From Bacteroidaceae bacterium (GTDB lineage: Bacteria > Bacteroidota > Bacteroidia > Bacteroidales > Bacteroidaceae), in the NCBI GenBank assembly GCA_030843315.1, contig JAUUPT010000041.1, positions 1 to 36,932 of the forward strand: DNA of 36,932 nucleotides, written 5' to 3'. Both the position numbers and the translations under genes were made by a program. Below the pieces are notes generated by a model that saw nothing but the letters and a program-made list of their open reading frames with translations, had not been told where the DNA came from and ran no database searches. Of this stretch, positions 22,702 to 31,026 are shown piece after piece (positions within the stretch are counted from its first letter, which is position 1; every line of letters begins with the position of its first letter).

Positions 22702-23121
22702 ATGAATGAAGCAAGAATAGACAAATGGATGTGGGCAGTGCGCATTTTCAAAACGCGCACCATTGCCGCTGAAGCCTGCAAGAAAGGGCGTGTAAGCATC
22801 AACGGCGGATTGGCAAAGGCCGCCCGTATGGTAAAGCCGGGAGACGTGATTCAGGTGCGCAAACCACCTGTCACTTACTCGTTCAAGGTACTGCAACCCA
22901 TAGAAAAACGTGTTGGCGCCAAGCTCGTGCCCGAAGTAATGGAAAACGTTACGACTCCCGACCAATACGAATTGTTGGAAATGAGCCGTGTCAGCGGCTT
23001 CGTGAACCGTGCCAAGGGTACCGGACGGCCTACAAAGAAAGACCGCCGCACCCTGGAGGACTTCACAGCTCCGGAATTTATGGATGATTTTGACTTTGAA
23101 TTTGATTTTGAAGGAGAATAA
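22702..23121 (+). CDS. S4-domain RNA-binding protein (Hsp15/HslR-like)
   Basis: 139 residues. The S4 domain occupies about 1-60 (RIDKWMWAVRIFKTRTIAAEACKKGRVSINGGLAKAARMVKPGDVIQVRK), as in E. coli Hsp15. That protein binds 50S subunits carrying nascent peptidyl-tRNA and helps recycle them, which fits the neighbouring pth. The C-terminus (about 115-139) is a basic GRPTKKDRR stretch followed by an acidic Phe/Asp run. It is probably co-transcribed with pth and, 2 bp later, the Gfo/Idh gene. Confidence 0.9.
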   Translation: MNEARIDKWMWAVRIFKTRTIAAEACKKGRVSINGGLAKAARMVKPGDVIQVRKPPVTYSFKVLQPIEKRVGAKLVPEVMENVTTPDQYELLEMSRVSGFVNRAKGTGRPTKKDRRTLEDFTAPEFMDDFDFEFDFEGE

Positions 23122-23123
23122 AT

Positions 23124-24110
23124 ATGAGCGAAAAAATAATTAAATGGGGATTTATCGGTTGCGGAGAAGTGACCAAATACAAGAGTGGCCCCGCCTTTCA
23201 GAAGATAGAAAACTCTGAAGTAGTGGCAGTCATGAGCCGGAATGGAGCCAAAGCGAAAGCTTACGCCAAAGAAAGGAACATCCCCAAATGGTATGATGAC
23301 GCCCAGGAACTTATTGACGACGAGGAGATAAATGCTATCTACATCGCCACCCCACCCTCTTCGCACGCCACCTACGCCATCATGTCCATGAAGGCCGGGA
23401 AACCGGTTTATATCGAAAAGCCGATGGCAGTAACCTATGAGGAATGCTGCCGCATCAACCGTATCTCCAAAGAGACGGGCGTTCCGTGTTTCGTCGCTTA
23501 CTATCGTCGCTATCTGCCTTATTTCCAGAAAGTAAAATCATTGATAGACGAAGGTGCCATCGGAAATGTCATCAACATACAAATCCGTTTTGCCCAGCCG
23601 CCCCGCGACCTGGACTATAACAAAGAGAACCTTCCCTGGCGCGTACAGGCAGACATTGCCGGCGGCGGATACTTCTACGACCTGGCACCACACCAGATAG
23701 ATTTATTGCAGGAGATATTCGGCTGTATTCTCGAAGCCAACGGATACAAAAGCAACCGCGGCGGTTTATACCCCGTAGAAGACACCCTCAGCGCCTGTTT
23801 CCAGTTCGACAACGGATTGGTGGGTAGCGGTTCCTGGTGCTTTGTCGCCCATGAGTCCGCCCGCGAGGACCGCATCGAGATCATCGGGGACAAGGGAATG
23901 CTATGCTTTTCCGTATTTACCTACGATCCCATTGCCCTGCACACGGAAAAAGGGCGTGAAGAGATTTTGGTCGAAAACCCCACCTACGTTCAGCAACCGC
24001 TTATCCAGGCAGTGGTAGACCACCTGCTGGGCAAGTCCGTCTGCTCCTGCGACGGCGAAAGCGCCACGCTTACCAACTGGGCAATGGACAAGATACTCGG
24101 AAAGTTATAG
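23124..24110 (+). CDS. Gfo/Idh/MocA family oxidoreductase
   Basis: 328 residues. The N-terminal Rossmann fold (about 6-120) has WGFIGCGEVTKYK and the diagnostic EKPMAVTYEEC (Lys of the EKP motif near residue 97). The C-terminal alpha/beta domain (about 130-328) carries GGYFYDLAPHQIDLLQEIFG with the catalytic His. Such enzymes reduce or oxidise sugars or sugar derivatives with NAD(P); the closest look is to 1,5-anhydrofructose reductase-like members, but the substrate is unknown. The stop overlaps the convergent antiporter gene by 6 bp, so there is no room for a terminator between them. Confidence 0.92.
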   Translation: MSEKIIKWGFIGCGEVTKYKSGPAFQKIENSEVVAVMSRNGAKAKAYAKERNIPKWYDDAQELIDDEEINAIYIATPPSSHATYAIMSMKAGKPVYIEKPMAVTYEECCRINRISKETGVPCFVAYYRRYLPYFQKVKSLIDEGAIGNVINIQIRFAQPPRDLDYNKENLPWRVQADIAGGGYFYDLAPHQIDLLQEIFGCILEANGYKSNRGGLYPVEDTLSACFQFDNGLVGSGSWCFVAHESAREDRIEIIGDKGMLCFSVFTYDPIALHTEKGREEILVENPTYVQQPLIQAVVDHLLGKSVCSCDGESATLTNWAMDKILGKL

Positions 24111-26363
24111 GCGGCCATCCCGGTTGACCAGCCGATACACATCGTCATTTTCACCTACAATCCAGACGATATCGCCTTCGGTAAAAGGCTCGCGCGGATC
24201 GGGAGCGTGCAACGTCTCCCCTTCCCGCTCCACACCGGCTATCAGGCAGTGATATTTTTCACGTATTCCCGCTTCTTTCAACGTCTTGTTCAGGAACGGA
24301 GACTGCCCGTCCACGCGGAACTGGCGCAGAATCATTTCACTCTTCTCTATCACATCGGTATCCATAGCAGACACTTTATCCATCTCCTGCCCAAACACAT
24401 TCAGTTCTTCGTCCGTGGCAATCACCTGTATCTTGTCCTGCGGAAAGAGGCGGACGGATGCACCGGGAATATTGATACGCTTCCTGCCGCGAAGGATGGA
24501 AACGACGTGTACGCCGTATTTCTTGCCAAAGTTCAGTTCTTCCAGCGTCTTGCCCGCCCAGCCCGATTCACCGGGAACCACAAAATCCGTCAGATGCAAG
24601 TCGCGGGAAAGCAGACGCCCCGCATACTCCGGCTTCTTCTCGCCCAGATATTCGGCACGCATATCGCGATAGCGCAGGTTCTGGAAGAAGGTCCTCTCTA
24701 TCATGATGGACTGCTTCTTCAACTGGCGGGAGAGTATCATCAACGTCACCAGCAGCACCGCCACGCCGAACACCAGCCCGACGGAAACCTTAAACAAACC
24801 GCCTATCACAAACATCACAAACGAAACCGCCAGCAGAATGCGCAACACAATCGTAGCAACCAACGGCGCCCGGTTTCCACGGCCATCCTTCCACAGCGTG
24901 ACGAACTCCACCGAATGATTCTTCTTTATCATAATGGCACGCAGGAAAGGAGCGATGAACAATATCGTGACAAGAGCCGCCAACAAAGAGCCCCAGATGC
25001 CCGGCAGACTGTGGCGGCACAAGGGCACCAGGAAGCGGAACGACAGGGCTATCACCGCCACACTGATGATGGAGTACACCACCGTAATCCTCACCAGGGC
25101 AAATATCAGCTTCTTCCACAAACTTTCGTGGTTCATGGTCTGCGATCCCAGGGTGTAACGGGTCAGGAAGCCCAGCCACTTAGCCGGCAAGTGCGTATCT
25201 ACGAAGTTGGAAGCCGGTTCCGCCAGGCGAATCATATAAGGAGTAATAAAAGTAGTGATAACAGACACCGCCACCACGATGGGATACAGAAAGTGACTGG
25301 TAACGTGCAGCGAAACGCCCAGCGAGGCGATGATAAAAGCGAACTCTCCGATTTGTGTCAGGCTGAAACCGCATTGCATGGCAGTCTTTAGCGGTTGTCC
25401 TGAAAGCAGCACGCCCAACGTTCCGAAAAGAGACTGGCCGATGAGCACAGCCAAGGTCAGCACAATGATAGGAACGGCGTATTCCACAATCATGGCAGGG
25501 TCTACCATCATGCCCACCGACACGAAGAAGATAGCTCCGAACAAGTCCTTCACCGGCTTCACCAGCCGCTCAATGCTCTCCGCCTCCACCGTCTCGGCAA
25601 GGATGGAGCCCATGATGAACGCTCCGAAAGCAGCCGAAAAACCGGTATGCGCCGCCATCACCACCATTCCGAAGCAAAGTCCCAGAGACACGATCAGCAG
25701 CGTTTCCTCGCTCATCAGCTTCCGGCAACGTTTCAGCAGTACGGGGATAAGGTAGATGCCCACCACGAACCAAAGTATCAGGAAGAACAGCAGTTTGGCA
25801 ATGCTTCCCAGCATCTCCGTTCCCTCAAAATTGTTGCTGACCGCCATAGTGGACAGCATCACCATCAGCACGATGGCAAGGATATCTTCGAGGATAAGTA
25901 TGCTGAGAACCAGCCCGGTGAACTGCTTCTTGCGTAGCCCCAAATCGTCGAAAGCCTTATAGATAATAGTGGTGGACGACATCGCAATCATACCGCCCAG
26001 GAAGATGCAGTCCATCCGTTTCCACCCGAAGGCGGTGCCTACCGTCACCCCCAGCAGTATCATGCAGAAGATAATAGTGCAGGCGGCAATAATCGCCGCC
26101 CCTCCCACTTTTACAATCTTCTTGAAACTGAATTCCAGTCCCAACGCAAACAGCAGGAAGATGACACCGATATCCGCCCACGTCTGTATGTTTGCCGTGT
26201 CCATCACCGAAGGCGTATAAGCCATGTGGGGGCTGGCAAGAAATCCGGCAACCACATATCCCAACACCAGCGGTTGTTTCAACTTCTTAAAGAGCAGGGT
26301 CATGATTCCTGCACAGATCAATATCAGAGCCAGGTCGGCTATCAGGGGAGCTAAGTGTGTCAT
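24105..26363 (-). CDS. Kef-type monovalent cation:proton antiporter (CPA2) with two RCK-C domains
   Basis: 752 residues from the ATG at 26361-26363 (MTHLAPLIADLAL), which is 4 bp after the hisB stop; a longer form from 26399 would start inside hisB. The CPA2 transport domain has about 12 helices (1-390), including GYVVAGFLASPHMAY and LGLEFSFKKIVKVGG. A second membrane region follows (about 420-560). Two TrkA-C/RCK-C-like domains (about 590-655 and 675-745) then end the protein, without a Rossmann RCK-N domain. It probably exchanges K+ or Na+ for H+ under ligand control. Its place as fifth gene of the his operon is odd. Confidence 0.9.
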   Translation of the reverse strand: MTHLAPLIADLALILICAGIMTLLFKKLKQPLVLGYVVAGFLASPHMAYTPSVMDTANIQTWADIGVIFLLFALGLEFSFKKIVKVGGAAIIAACTIIFCMILLGVTVGTAFGWKRMDCIFLGGMIAMSSTTIIYKAFDDLGLRKKQFTGLVLSILILEDILAIVLMVMLSTMAVSNNFEGTEMLGSIAKLLFFLILWFVVGIYLIPVLLKRCRKLMSEETLLIVSLGLCFGMVVMAAHTGFSAAFGAFIMGSILAETVEAESIERLVKPVKDLFGAIFFVSVGMMVDPAMIVEYAVPIIVLTLAVLIGQSLFGTLGVLLSGQPLKTAMQCGFSLTQIGEFAFIIASLGVSLHVTSHFLYPIVVAVSVITTFITPYMIRLAEPASNFVDTHLPAKWLGFLTRYTLGSQTMNHESLWKKLIFALVRITVVYSIISVAVIALSFRFLVPLCRHSLPGIWGSLLAALVTILFIAPFLRAIMIKKNHSVEFVTLWKDGRGNRAPLVATIVLRILLAVSFVMFVIGGLFKVSVGLVFGVAVLLVTLMILSRQLKKQSIMIERTFFQNLRYRDMRAEYLGEKKPEYAGRLLSRDLHLTDFVVPGESGWAGKTLEELNFGKKYGVHVVSILRGRKRINIPGASVRLFPQDKIQVIATDEELNVFGQEMDKVSAMDTDVIEKSEMILRQFRVDGQSPFLNKTLKEAGIREKYHCLIAGVEREGETLHAPDPREPFTEGDIVWIVGENDDVYRLVNRDGRL

Positions 26364-26367
26364 ATCG

Positions 26368-27516
26368 TTACAGTATTCCCTTCGAACTGGGCAACTCAAA
26401 GTGATAGATATCCCGCTTCACAGCCATTTTCAACGCACGTGCCAGCGCCTTGAAGATACCCTCTATCTTATGATGCTCATTCTGTCCTTCGGCCTTGATA
26501 TTCAGATTCATTTTGGCGGCATCACTCAGCGACTTGAAGAAGTGCAGGAACATTTCCGTAGGCATCTCCCCTATCTTCTCGCGCTTGAACTCGGCATCCC
26601 ACACAAGCCACGGGCGTCCTCCGAAGTCCAGGCACACCTGGCAGAGGCAATCGTCCATAGGCAGGGCGTAGCCGTAGCGCTCGATGCCCCGCTTGCTGCC
26701 CAATGCCTGGTAGAGGCATTCGCCCAGGGCAAGGGCGGCGTCTTCTATGGTGTGGTGCTCGTCCACTTCCAGGTCGCCTTTCACATGGATGGTCAGGTCT
26801 ATGCCGCCATGCTTGCCTATCTGCTCCAGCATGTGGTCAAAGAAGCCCAGACCGGTGCTGATGTCGCAATGTCCGTCGCCGTCGAGGTTCAGAGACACGT
26901 AGATATCGGTTTCTTTGGTCGTGCGCCGCACTTCGGCCTTGCGCTCGCCGGCAAACAGGAACTCCGCCACCTTGTCCCAGTCCGTCGTAACGAGGGCACA
27001 GACTTCTTCAAGTCCTTCGCAAGCGGCATCTCCTCCCTCGGAAACGGGTTTCAGCGAGGCAGTGTCCTCTTGCAGGAAGATGGCGCGGCAACCCAGGTTC
27101 TTTGCCAGTTCCACGTCCGTGGGGCGGTCGCCGATGACAAAGCTGCCGGCAAGGTCATAATCCGGATTATCCAGGTATTTGGTAAGCATCCCGGTACGCG
27201 GTTTGCGGGTGGGGGCATTATCGGCGGGCATACTGCGGTCTATGCAGATGTCATCGAACGTGATGCCTTCACCTTCCAGCGTTTTCATCATCAGGTTGTG
27301 TGCCGGCCAGAAGGTATCTTCGGGGAAAGAGGCTGTACCCAGCCCGTCCTGATTGGTCACCATCACAAACTCAAAGTCCAGCTTGCTGCGGATAAAACCG
27401 AGATTGCGCATCACCTTCGGATAAAACTCCAGCTTCTCCAGCGAATCCAGTTGATAATCCACCGGCGGTTCAATGACCAGCGTACCGTCACGGTCTATAA
27501 AAAGTATTTTCTTCAT
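26368..27516 (-). CDS. hisB: Bifunctional histidinol-phosphatase / imidazoleglycerol-phosphate dehydratase
   Basis: 382 residues, a fusion. The N-terminal HAD phosphatase (about 1-165) has the nucleophile motif FIDRDGTLV with Asp8 and Asp10. The C-terminal dehydratase (about 190-382) has FFDHMLEQIGKHGG, DEHHTIEDAALALGE and NEHHKIEGIFKALARAL, the Mn-binding His clusters. It performs steps 6 and 8 of histidine synthesis. In E. coli the phosphatase has a zinc loop of three Cys and one His; the matching segment here (CIDRSMPADNAPTRKPR) has lost all but a displaced Cys. It lies 8 bp after hisC and 4 bp before the antiporter gene. Confidence 0.96.
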   Translation of the reverse strand: MKKILFIDRDGTLVIEPPVDYQLDSLEKLEFYPKVMRNLGFIRSKLDFEFVMVTNQDGLGTASFPEDTFWPAHNLMMKTLEGEGITFDDICIDRSMPADNAPTRKPRTGMLTKYLDNPDYDLAGSFVIGDRPTDVELAKNLGCRAIFLQEDTASLKPVSEGGDAACEGLEEVCALVTTDWDKVAEFLFAGERKAEVRRTTKETDIYVSLNLDGDGHCDISTGLGFFDHMLEQIGKHGGIDLTIHVKGDLEVDEHHTIEDAALALGECLYQALGSKRGIERYGYALPMDDCLCQVCLDFGGRPWLVWDAEFKREKIGEMPTEMFLHFFKSLSDAAKMNLNIKAEGQNEHHKIEGIFKALARALKMAVKRDIYHFELPSSKGIL

Positions 27517-27524
27517 AATAAGTT

Positions 27525-28562
27525 CTATTTATACTCCTTCAGCGCCTCTATCAGTTTCTCATTCTCCATCCGCGTCCCCACCGTCACACGCAGGCAGTTG
27601 CCGCAAAGCACAACGGAGTGGCGGTTGCGGACAATGATTCCCTTGCCCACCAGATAATTGTAAATCTTCACGGCATCCGTCACACGCACCAGGAAGAAGT
27701 TGGCGCTCGAGGGGAACAGATGCTTCGTGCAAGGCAGCCGGGCAAATTCAGCTTCCAGGTGTTCGCGTTCCTCTTTCAGCATCTTCACCCAGCGGTCTAT
27801 TTCGTAGTACCGGTGCAGCATCTCCACTGCCTGCTGCTGCGTCAGCTGATTCACATTATAGGGATATTTTATCTTATTGAGAATGCCGATAATCTCCGGC
27901 GAAGCAAACGCCATGCCCAGGCGGATAGCTGCACATCCCCATGCCTTGGAGAAAGTCTGAAGCACCACGAGATTGGGATACTTATCCAGCTCTTCGAGGA
28001 AAGAGGGCGCTTCGGAGAAGTCATTGTAGGCTTCGTCCAGCACCACCAGCCCGTCGAACTCCCGTATCAGTTTCACAATCTCGCTACGGAGCAGGTCGTT
28101 TCCCGTCGGGTTGTTGGGAGAACAAAGAAAGATCAGCTTTGTCATTTCATTCGCTTCATCCAGCAGTTCCTCTGCCGAGAACTGGAAATCCTCATCGAGC
28201 AACACCTTGCGATACTCCACATCGTTCACATCGGCGCACACCTCATACATACCGTAGGTGGGGGCGATAGCTACCACATTGTCTATCACCGGCTCACAGA
28301 AAGCGCGATACATCAGGTCGATGGCTTCATCGCTGCCGTTTCCCAGGAAGATATGTTCGGGACTCACCTTCTTTATCTTCGCCAATTCCGCTTTCAGTTC
28401 ACGCTGCAACGGGTCGGGGTAGCGGTTGTGCGGCATATTGTACGGGTTCTCGTTGGCATCGAGAAAGACGGATGCAGCAGCGCCGTTATACTCATCGCGT
28501 GCCGAAGAATAGGGTTTCAAATCCCAGATGTTCGACCGGGTCAGTTCTTGTAATGTTCTCAT
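27525..28562 (-). CDS. hisC: Histidinol-phosphate aminotransferase
   Basis: 345 residues, fold-type I PLP enzyme that transaminates imidazole-acetol phosphate with glutamate. The PLP Schiff-base lysine is Lys206 in LQTFSKAWGCAAIRLGMA. Other family marks are LDANENPYNMP, NGSDEAIDLMYRAF, SPNNPTGN (about 149-155) and LDEAYNDF. It lies 14 bp after hisD and 8 bp before hisB, so translation is likely coupled. Confidence 0.96.
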   Translation of the reverse strand: MRTLQELTRSNIWDLKPYSSARDEYNGAAASVFLDANENPYNMPHNRYPDPLQRELKAELAKIKKVSPEHIFLGNGSDEAIDLMYRAFCEPVIDNVVAIAPTYGMYEVCADVNDVEYRKVLLDEDFQFSAEELLDEANEMTKLIFLCSPNNPTGNDLLRSEIVKLIREFDGLVVLDEAYNDFSEAPSFLEELDKYPNLVVLQTFSKAWGCAAIRLGMAFASPEIIGILNKIKYPYNVNQLTQQQAVEMLHRYYEIDRWVKMLKEEREHLEAEFARLPCTKHLFPSSANFFLVRVTDAVKIYNYLVGKGIIVRNRHSVVLCGNCLRVTVGTRMENEKLIEALKEYK

Positions 28563-28576
28563 ACGTATTCTTTTTT

Positions 28577-29857
28577 CTATAATGAATTCAATCTCACGGT
28601 TACCGCATTCTTATGCGCATCCAGGCACTCATTGGCAGCCATCACTTCGATGGCGGGGCCGATGGCGCGTATTCCTTCGGGCTTTATCTCCTGGAAAGTA
28701 ATCTTGCGGATAAAGCTGTCCAGGCTGACACCGCTATATGCCTTGGCATAGCCGTTGGTAGGCAGCGTGTGGTTCGTGCCCGAAGCATAGTCTCCCGCGC
28801 TTTCGGGAGTCAGAGAACCTAAGAATACCGAACCGGCATTCACCACGCGCTCCGCCACCGACAGATAACCGGCTGTTTCTATAATCAGATGTTCAGGGGC
28901 ATAGGCATTGGTCAGCTCGATGGCTTCCGCCATATCGCGCACCACAATCAGCTTGCTGTTGGCAAGAGACTTTTCGGCAATCTCCTTGCGGGGAAGTAAG
29001 GCCAATTGGTGCTCCACTTCCGCCTTCACCGCCTGCTGCAACGAGGCAGAAGTGGTGATAAGCATGGCTTGGCTATCCACTCCATGTTCCGCCTGACTCA
29101 GTAAGTCGGCTGCCACGAATACGGGGTTCGCCGTTTCATCCGCCAGCACTTCCACTTCCGAGGGACCGGCAGGCATATCAATTGCCACATCGCGCAGGCT
29201 CACCAACTGCTTGGCAGCGGTCACGTACTGGTTTCCGGGGCCGAATATCTTGTACACCTTCGGCACGCTCTCCGTACCGTAGGCCATAGCAGCAATCGCC
29301 TGCACACCACCGGCTTTGAAGATACGGCTTACGCCTGCCACCCGTGCGGCAAACAGCACGGCAGGGTGCACCTTCCCGTCCTTGCCCGGAGGGGTGCAAA
29401 GCACAATTTCCTTGCATCCCGCAATCTTGGCGGGCACTGCCAGCATCAGCACGGTGGAGAACAGGGGAGCCGTTCCACCCGGAATATACAGTCCCACCCT
29501 CTCGATGGCAACCGCCTTTTGCCAGCACGTCACGCCCGGCTGCGTCTCTATCTGCTTGCCCTCAAAGCGTTGTGCGGCGTGGAATGTTTCGATGTTCTGC
29601 TTTGCCAGCCTGATGGCGGCTTTCAGCTCTTCACTCACCAGCGCCTCGGCTTCTTCCTGTTCTTCCTTGCTCACGGCAAGCGAGGTCAGCGCCGCTTTGT
29701 CAAATTTCTCTTCGTATTCCAGCACGGCACGGTCTCCCTCCGCCTTCACGCGGTCTATAATGCTCCGCACCGTGTCGAACAGATTTTCCGTGTTCATCAC
29801 GGGACGTTTCAGGATTTCCGCCCATTGGGATTTATCAGGATTGGTTATCAGTATCAT
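28577..29857 (-). CDS. hisD: Histidinol dehydrogenase
   Basis: 426 residues, normal length. It oxidises histidinol to histidine in two NAD-dependent steps using a zinc ion. Seen are VGLYIPGGTAPLFSTVLMLAVPAKIAGC, the GPGNQYVTAAKQLV loop, the zinc/catalytic LLSQAEHGVDSQAML segment, and AYAPEHLIIE with the catalytic Glu-His pair. It is the second gene of the his operon, 39 bp after hisG. Confidence 0.97.
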   Translation of the reverse strand: MILITNPDKSQWAEILKRPVMNTENLFDTVRSIIDRVKAEGDRAVLEYEEKFDKAALTSLAVSKEEQEEAEALVSEELKAAIRLAKQNIETFHAAQRFEGKQIETQPGVTCWQKAVAIERVGLYIPGGTAPLFSTVLMLAVPAKIAGCKEIVLCTPPGKDGKVHPAVLFAARVAGVSRIFKAGGVQAIAAMAYGTESVPKVYKIFGPGNQYVTAAKQLVSLRDVAIDMPAGPSEVEVLADETANPVFVAADLLSQAEHGVDSQAMLITTSASLQQAVKAEVEHQLALLPRKEIAEKSLANSKLIVVRDMAEAIELTNAYAPEHLIIETAGYLSVAERVVNAGSVFLGSLTPESAGDYASGTNHTLPTNGYAKAYSGVSLDSFIRKITFQEIKPEGIRAIGPAIEVMAANECLDAHKNAVTVRLNSL

Positions 29858-29896
29858 AATAATCGTTTTTCTGTTTGTTATTTATTTCACCACAGA

Positions 29897-30751
29897 TTAC
29901 AGGATCATCTTCTCTATCGGCAGCACCAGTATTCCTTCCGCCCCCAGCGCCTTCAGTTTGCCGATAATCTCCCAGAAACACTTCTCATCCAGCACGGTGT
30001 GCACGGAGCACCAGCCTTCCTGTGCCAGCGGCATCACTGTCGGGCTCTTCATACCCGGCAGCACGGACACAATCTCGTCCAGCTTATCCTTCGGCGCATT
30101 CATCAGCACATACTTCTTGTCTTCCGCCGTCTTCACCGCATCCATGCGGAACAGCAGTTCCCTCAGTATTTCCAGCTTTTCTTCGCTCATGTTCTTGTTG
30201 CCTATCAGCAGCGCTTCGGACTTCATCACCACTTCCACCTCTTTCAGCCGGTTGCTCACCAGCGTAGAGCCGGAACTTACGATGTCGAAGATGGCATCCG
30301 CCAGCCCGATGCCCGGCGCCACTTCCACCGACCCCGTAATGACGTGGATCTCGGCACTCACCCCTTGCTCTTTCAGGTATGCAGAGAGAATCCCCGGATA
30401 AGACGTTGCAATCTTCTTGCCTTCAAACCACTTCACGCCGGGATACTCTATATCCTTCGGCATTGCCAGCGACAGTCGGCACTTGCTGAATCCCAGGCGC
30501 TTCACAACTTCCGCATCCTCATTCTTCTCCACATATTCGTTCTCACCCACAATGCCGATGTCAGCCACTCCGGTAGCCACCGACTGCGGAATATCATCAT
30601 CCCTCAGGAACAACACTTCCAGCGGAAAGTTTGAGGACTGCACCAGCAACGAACGTTTCATAGCGCTCAACTTAATATCCGATTCTCCCAGGAATGACAT
30701 CGTCTCATCGTAGAGACGGCCTTTAGCTTGTACTGCAATTCTTAACAACAT
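29897..30751 (-). CDS. hisG: ATP phosphoribosyltransferase (long form)
   Basis: 284 residues. It catalyses the first and feedback-controlled step of histidine synthesis, joining ATP and PRPP. The length and the C-terminal ACT-like regulatory domain (about 212-284, YVLMNAPKDKLDEIVSVLPGMKSPTVMPL) mark the HisG-L form that works without HisZ. The catalytic part starts LRIAVQAKGRLYDETMSFL, and the PRPP loop is near DAIFDIVSSGSTLVSNRLK. It is preceded by a complete attenuator. The stop codon is the first part of a 15-nt sequence also found at the end of the thioesterase gene. Confidence 0.97.
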   Translation of the reverse strand: MLLRIAVQAKGRLYDETMSFLGESDIKLSAMKRSLLVQSSNFPLEVLFLRDDDIPQSVATGVADIGIVGENEYVEKNEDAEVVKRLGFSKCRLSLAMPKDIEYPGVKWFEGKKIATSYPGILSAYLKEQGVSAEIHVITGSVEVAPGIGLADAIFDIVSSGSTLVSNRLKEVEVVMKSEALLIGNKNMSEEKLEILRELLFRMDAVKTAEDKKYVLMNAPKDKLDEIVSVLPGMKSPTVMPLAQEGWCSVHTVLDEKCFWEIIGKLKALGAEGILVLPIEKMIL

Positions 30752-30789
30752 ACGATTTATAATTTTTGATTTTACTTTTCCACACGATT

Positions 30790-30829
30790 AAAAACAAAAC
30801 GAGGCTCACCAATATCCGGCAAGCCTCGT
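30790..30829 (-). terminator. his operon attenuator (intrinsic terminator)
   Basis: On the minus strand ACGAGGCT pairs with AGCCTCGT (8 perfect pairs; 30822-30829 with 30799-30806). UGCC/GGUG extends this to 12 pairs, closing a 7-nt loop. A U-rich tail TTTTGTTTT follows, ending about 40 bp before the hisG start. It lies between the leader peptide and hisG, as an attenuator should. Confidence 0.88.
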
Positions 30830-30863
30830 CATTTATGTTTTCGTTATACACATACACTCATAC

Positions 30864-30872
30864 GCCCACCGA
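30864..30872 (-). promoter_or_regulatory. Candidate antiterminator arm of the his leader
   Basis: UCGGUGGGC, 1 nt past the leader stop codon, can pair over nine positions (five Watson-Crick, four GU) with GCUUGCCGG of the terminator (30816-30824). Pairing would destroy the terminator stem. A ribosome resting at the leader stop would cover this arm; one stalled at the His codons would leave it free. Confidence 0.5.
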
Positions 30873-30873
30873 G

Positions 30874-30921
30874 TTATTCGTCAGGATGATGATGGTGATG
30901 ATGTGCAACGATATTCTTCAT
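30874..30921 (-). CDS. hisL: his operon leader peptide with six consecutive histidines
   Basis: A 15-codon reading frame translates as MKNIVAHHHHHHPDE and ends in TAA at 30874-30876. The His run (codons 7-12, positions 30886-30903) uses CAT five times and CAC once. It lies 14 nt after the inferred transcription start, then a possible antiterminator, the attenuator and hisG follow in order. This is the architecture of classical ribosome-mediated attenuation known from the Salmonella and E. coli his operons: histidine shortage stalls the ribosome and lets transcription enter hisGDCB. It was too short to be found by ordinary gene callers. Confidence 0.92.
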   Translation of the reverse strand: MKNIVAHHHHHHPDE

Positions 30922-30941
30922 TTTTCTTTGTTTTAATGCGA

Positions 30942-30973
30942 CAAAAGTATAGGATATGTTTTAAACTACCAAA
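30942..30973 (-). promoter_or_regulatory. Promoter of the his operon
   Basis: On the minus strand TTTG (30970-30973), exactly 20 bp, then TACTTTTG (30942-30949): both boxes match consensus. The start site would be near 30935, just before the leader peptide. Confidence 0.85.
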
Positions 30974-31026
30974 GATTTATCACGAAAAGTTTGATTTTTG
31001 TTTCATTTTTTTAGTTTCACCACAGA

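Noticed and set aside
24207..25391. 394-codon open frame opposite the antiporter gene
   Set aside because: Composition is rich in His, Gln and Arg as expected of an antisense frame; the minus-strand antiporter is clearly the real gene.
26224..27657. 477-codon open frame opposite hisB
   Set aside because: Antisense shadow of a well-recognised bifunctional HisB and part of the antiporter and hisC genes.
29366..30634. 422-codon open frame opposite hisD and hisG
   Set aside because: Antisense shadow; no recognisable domain, His/Gln/Arg-rich composition.
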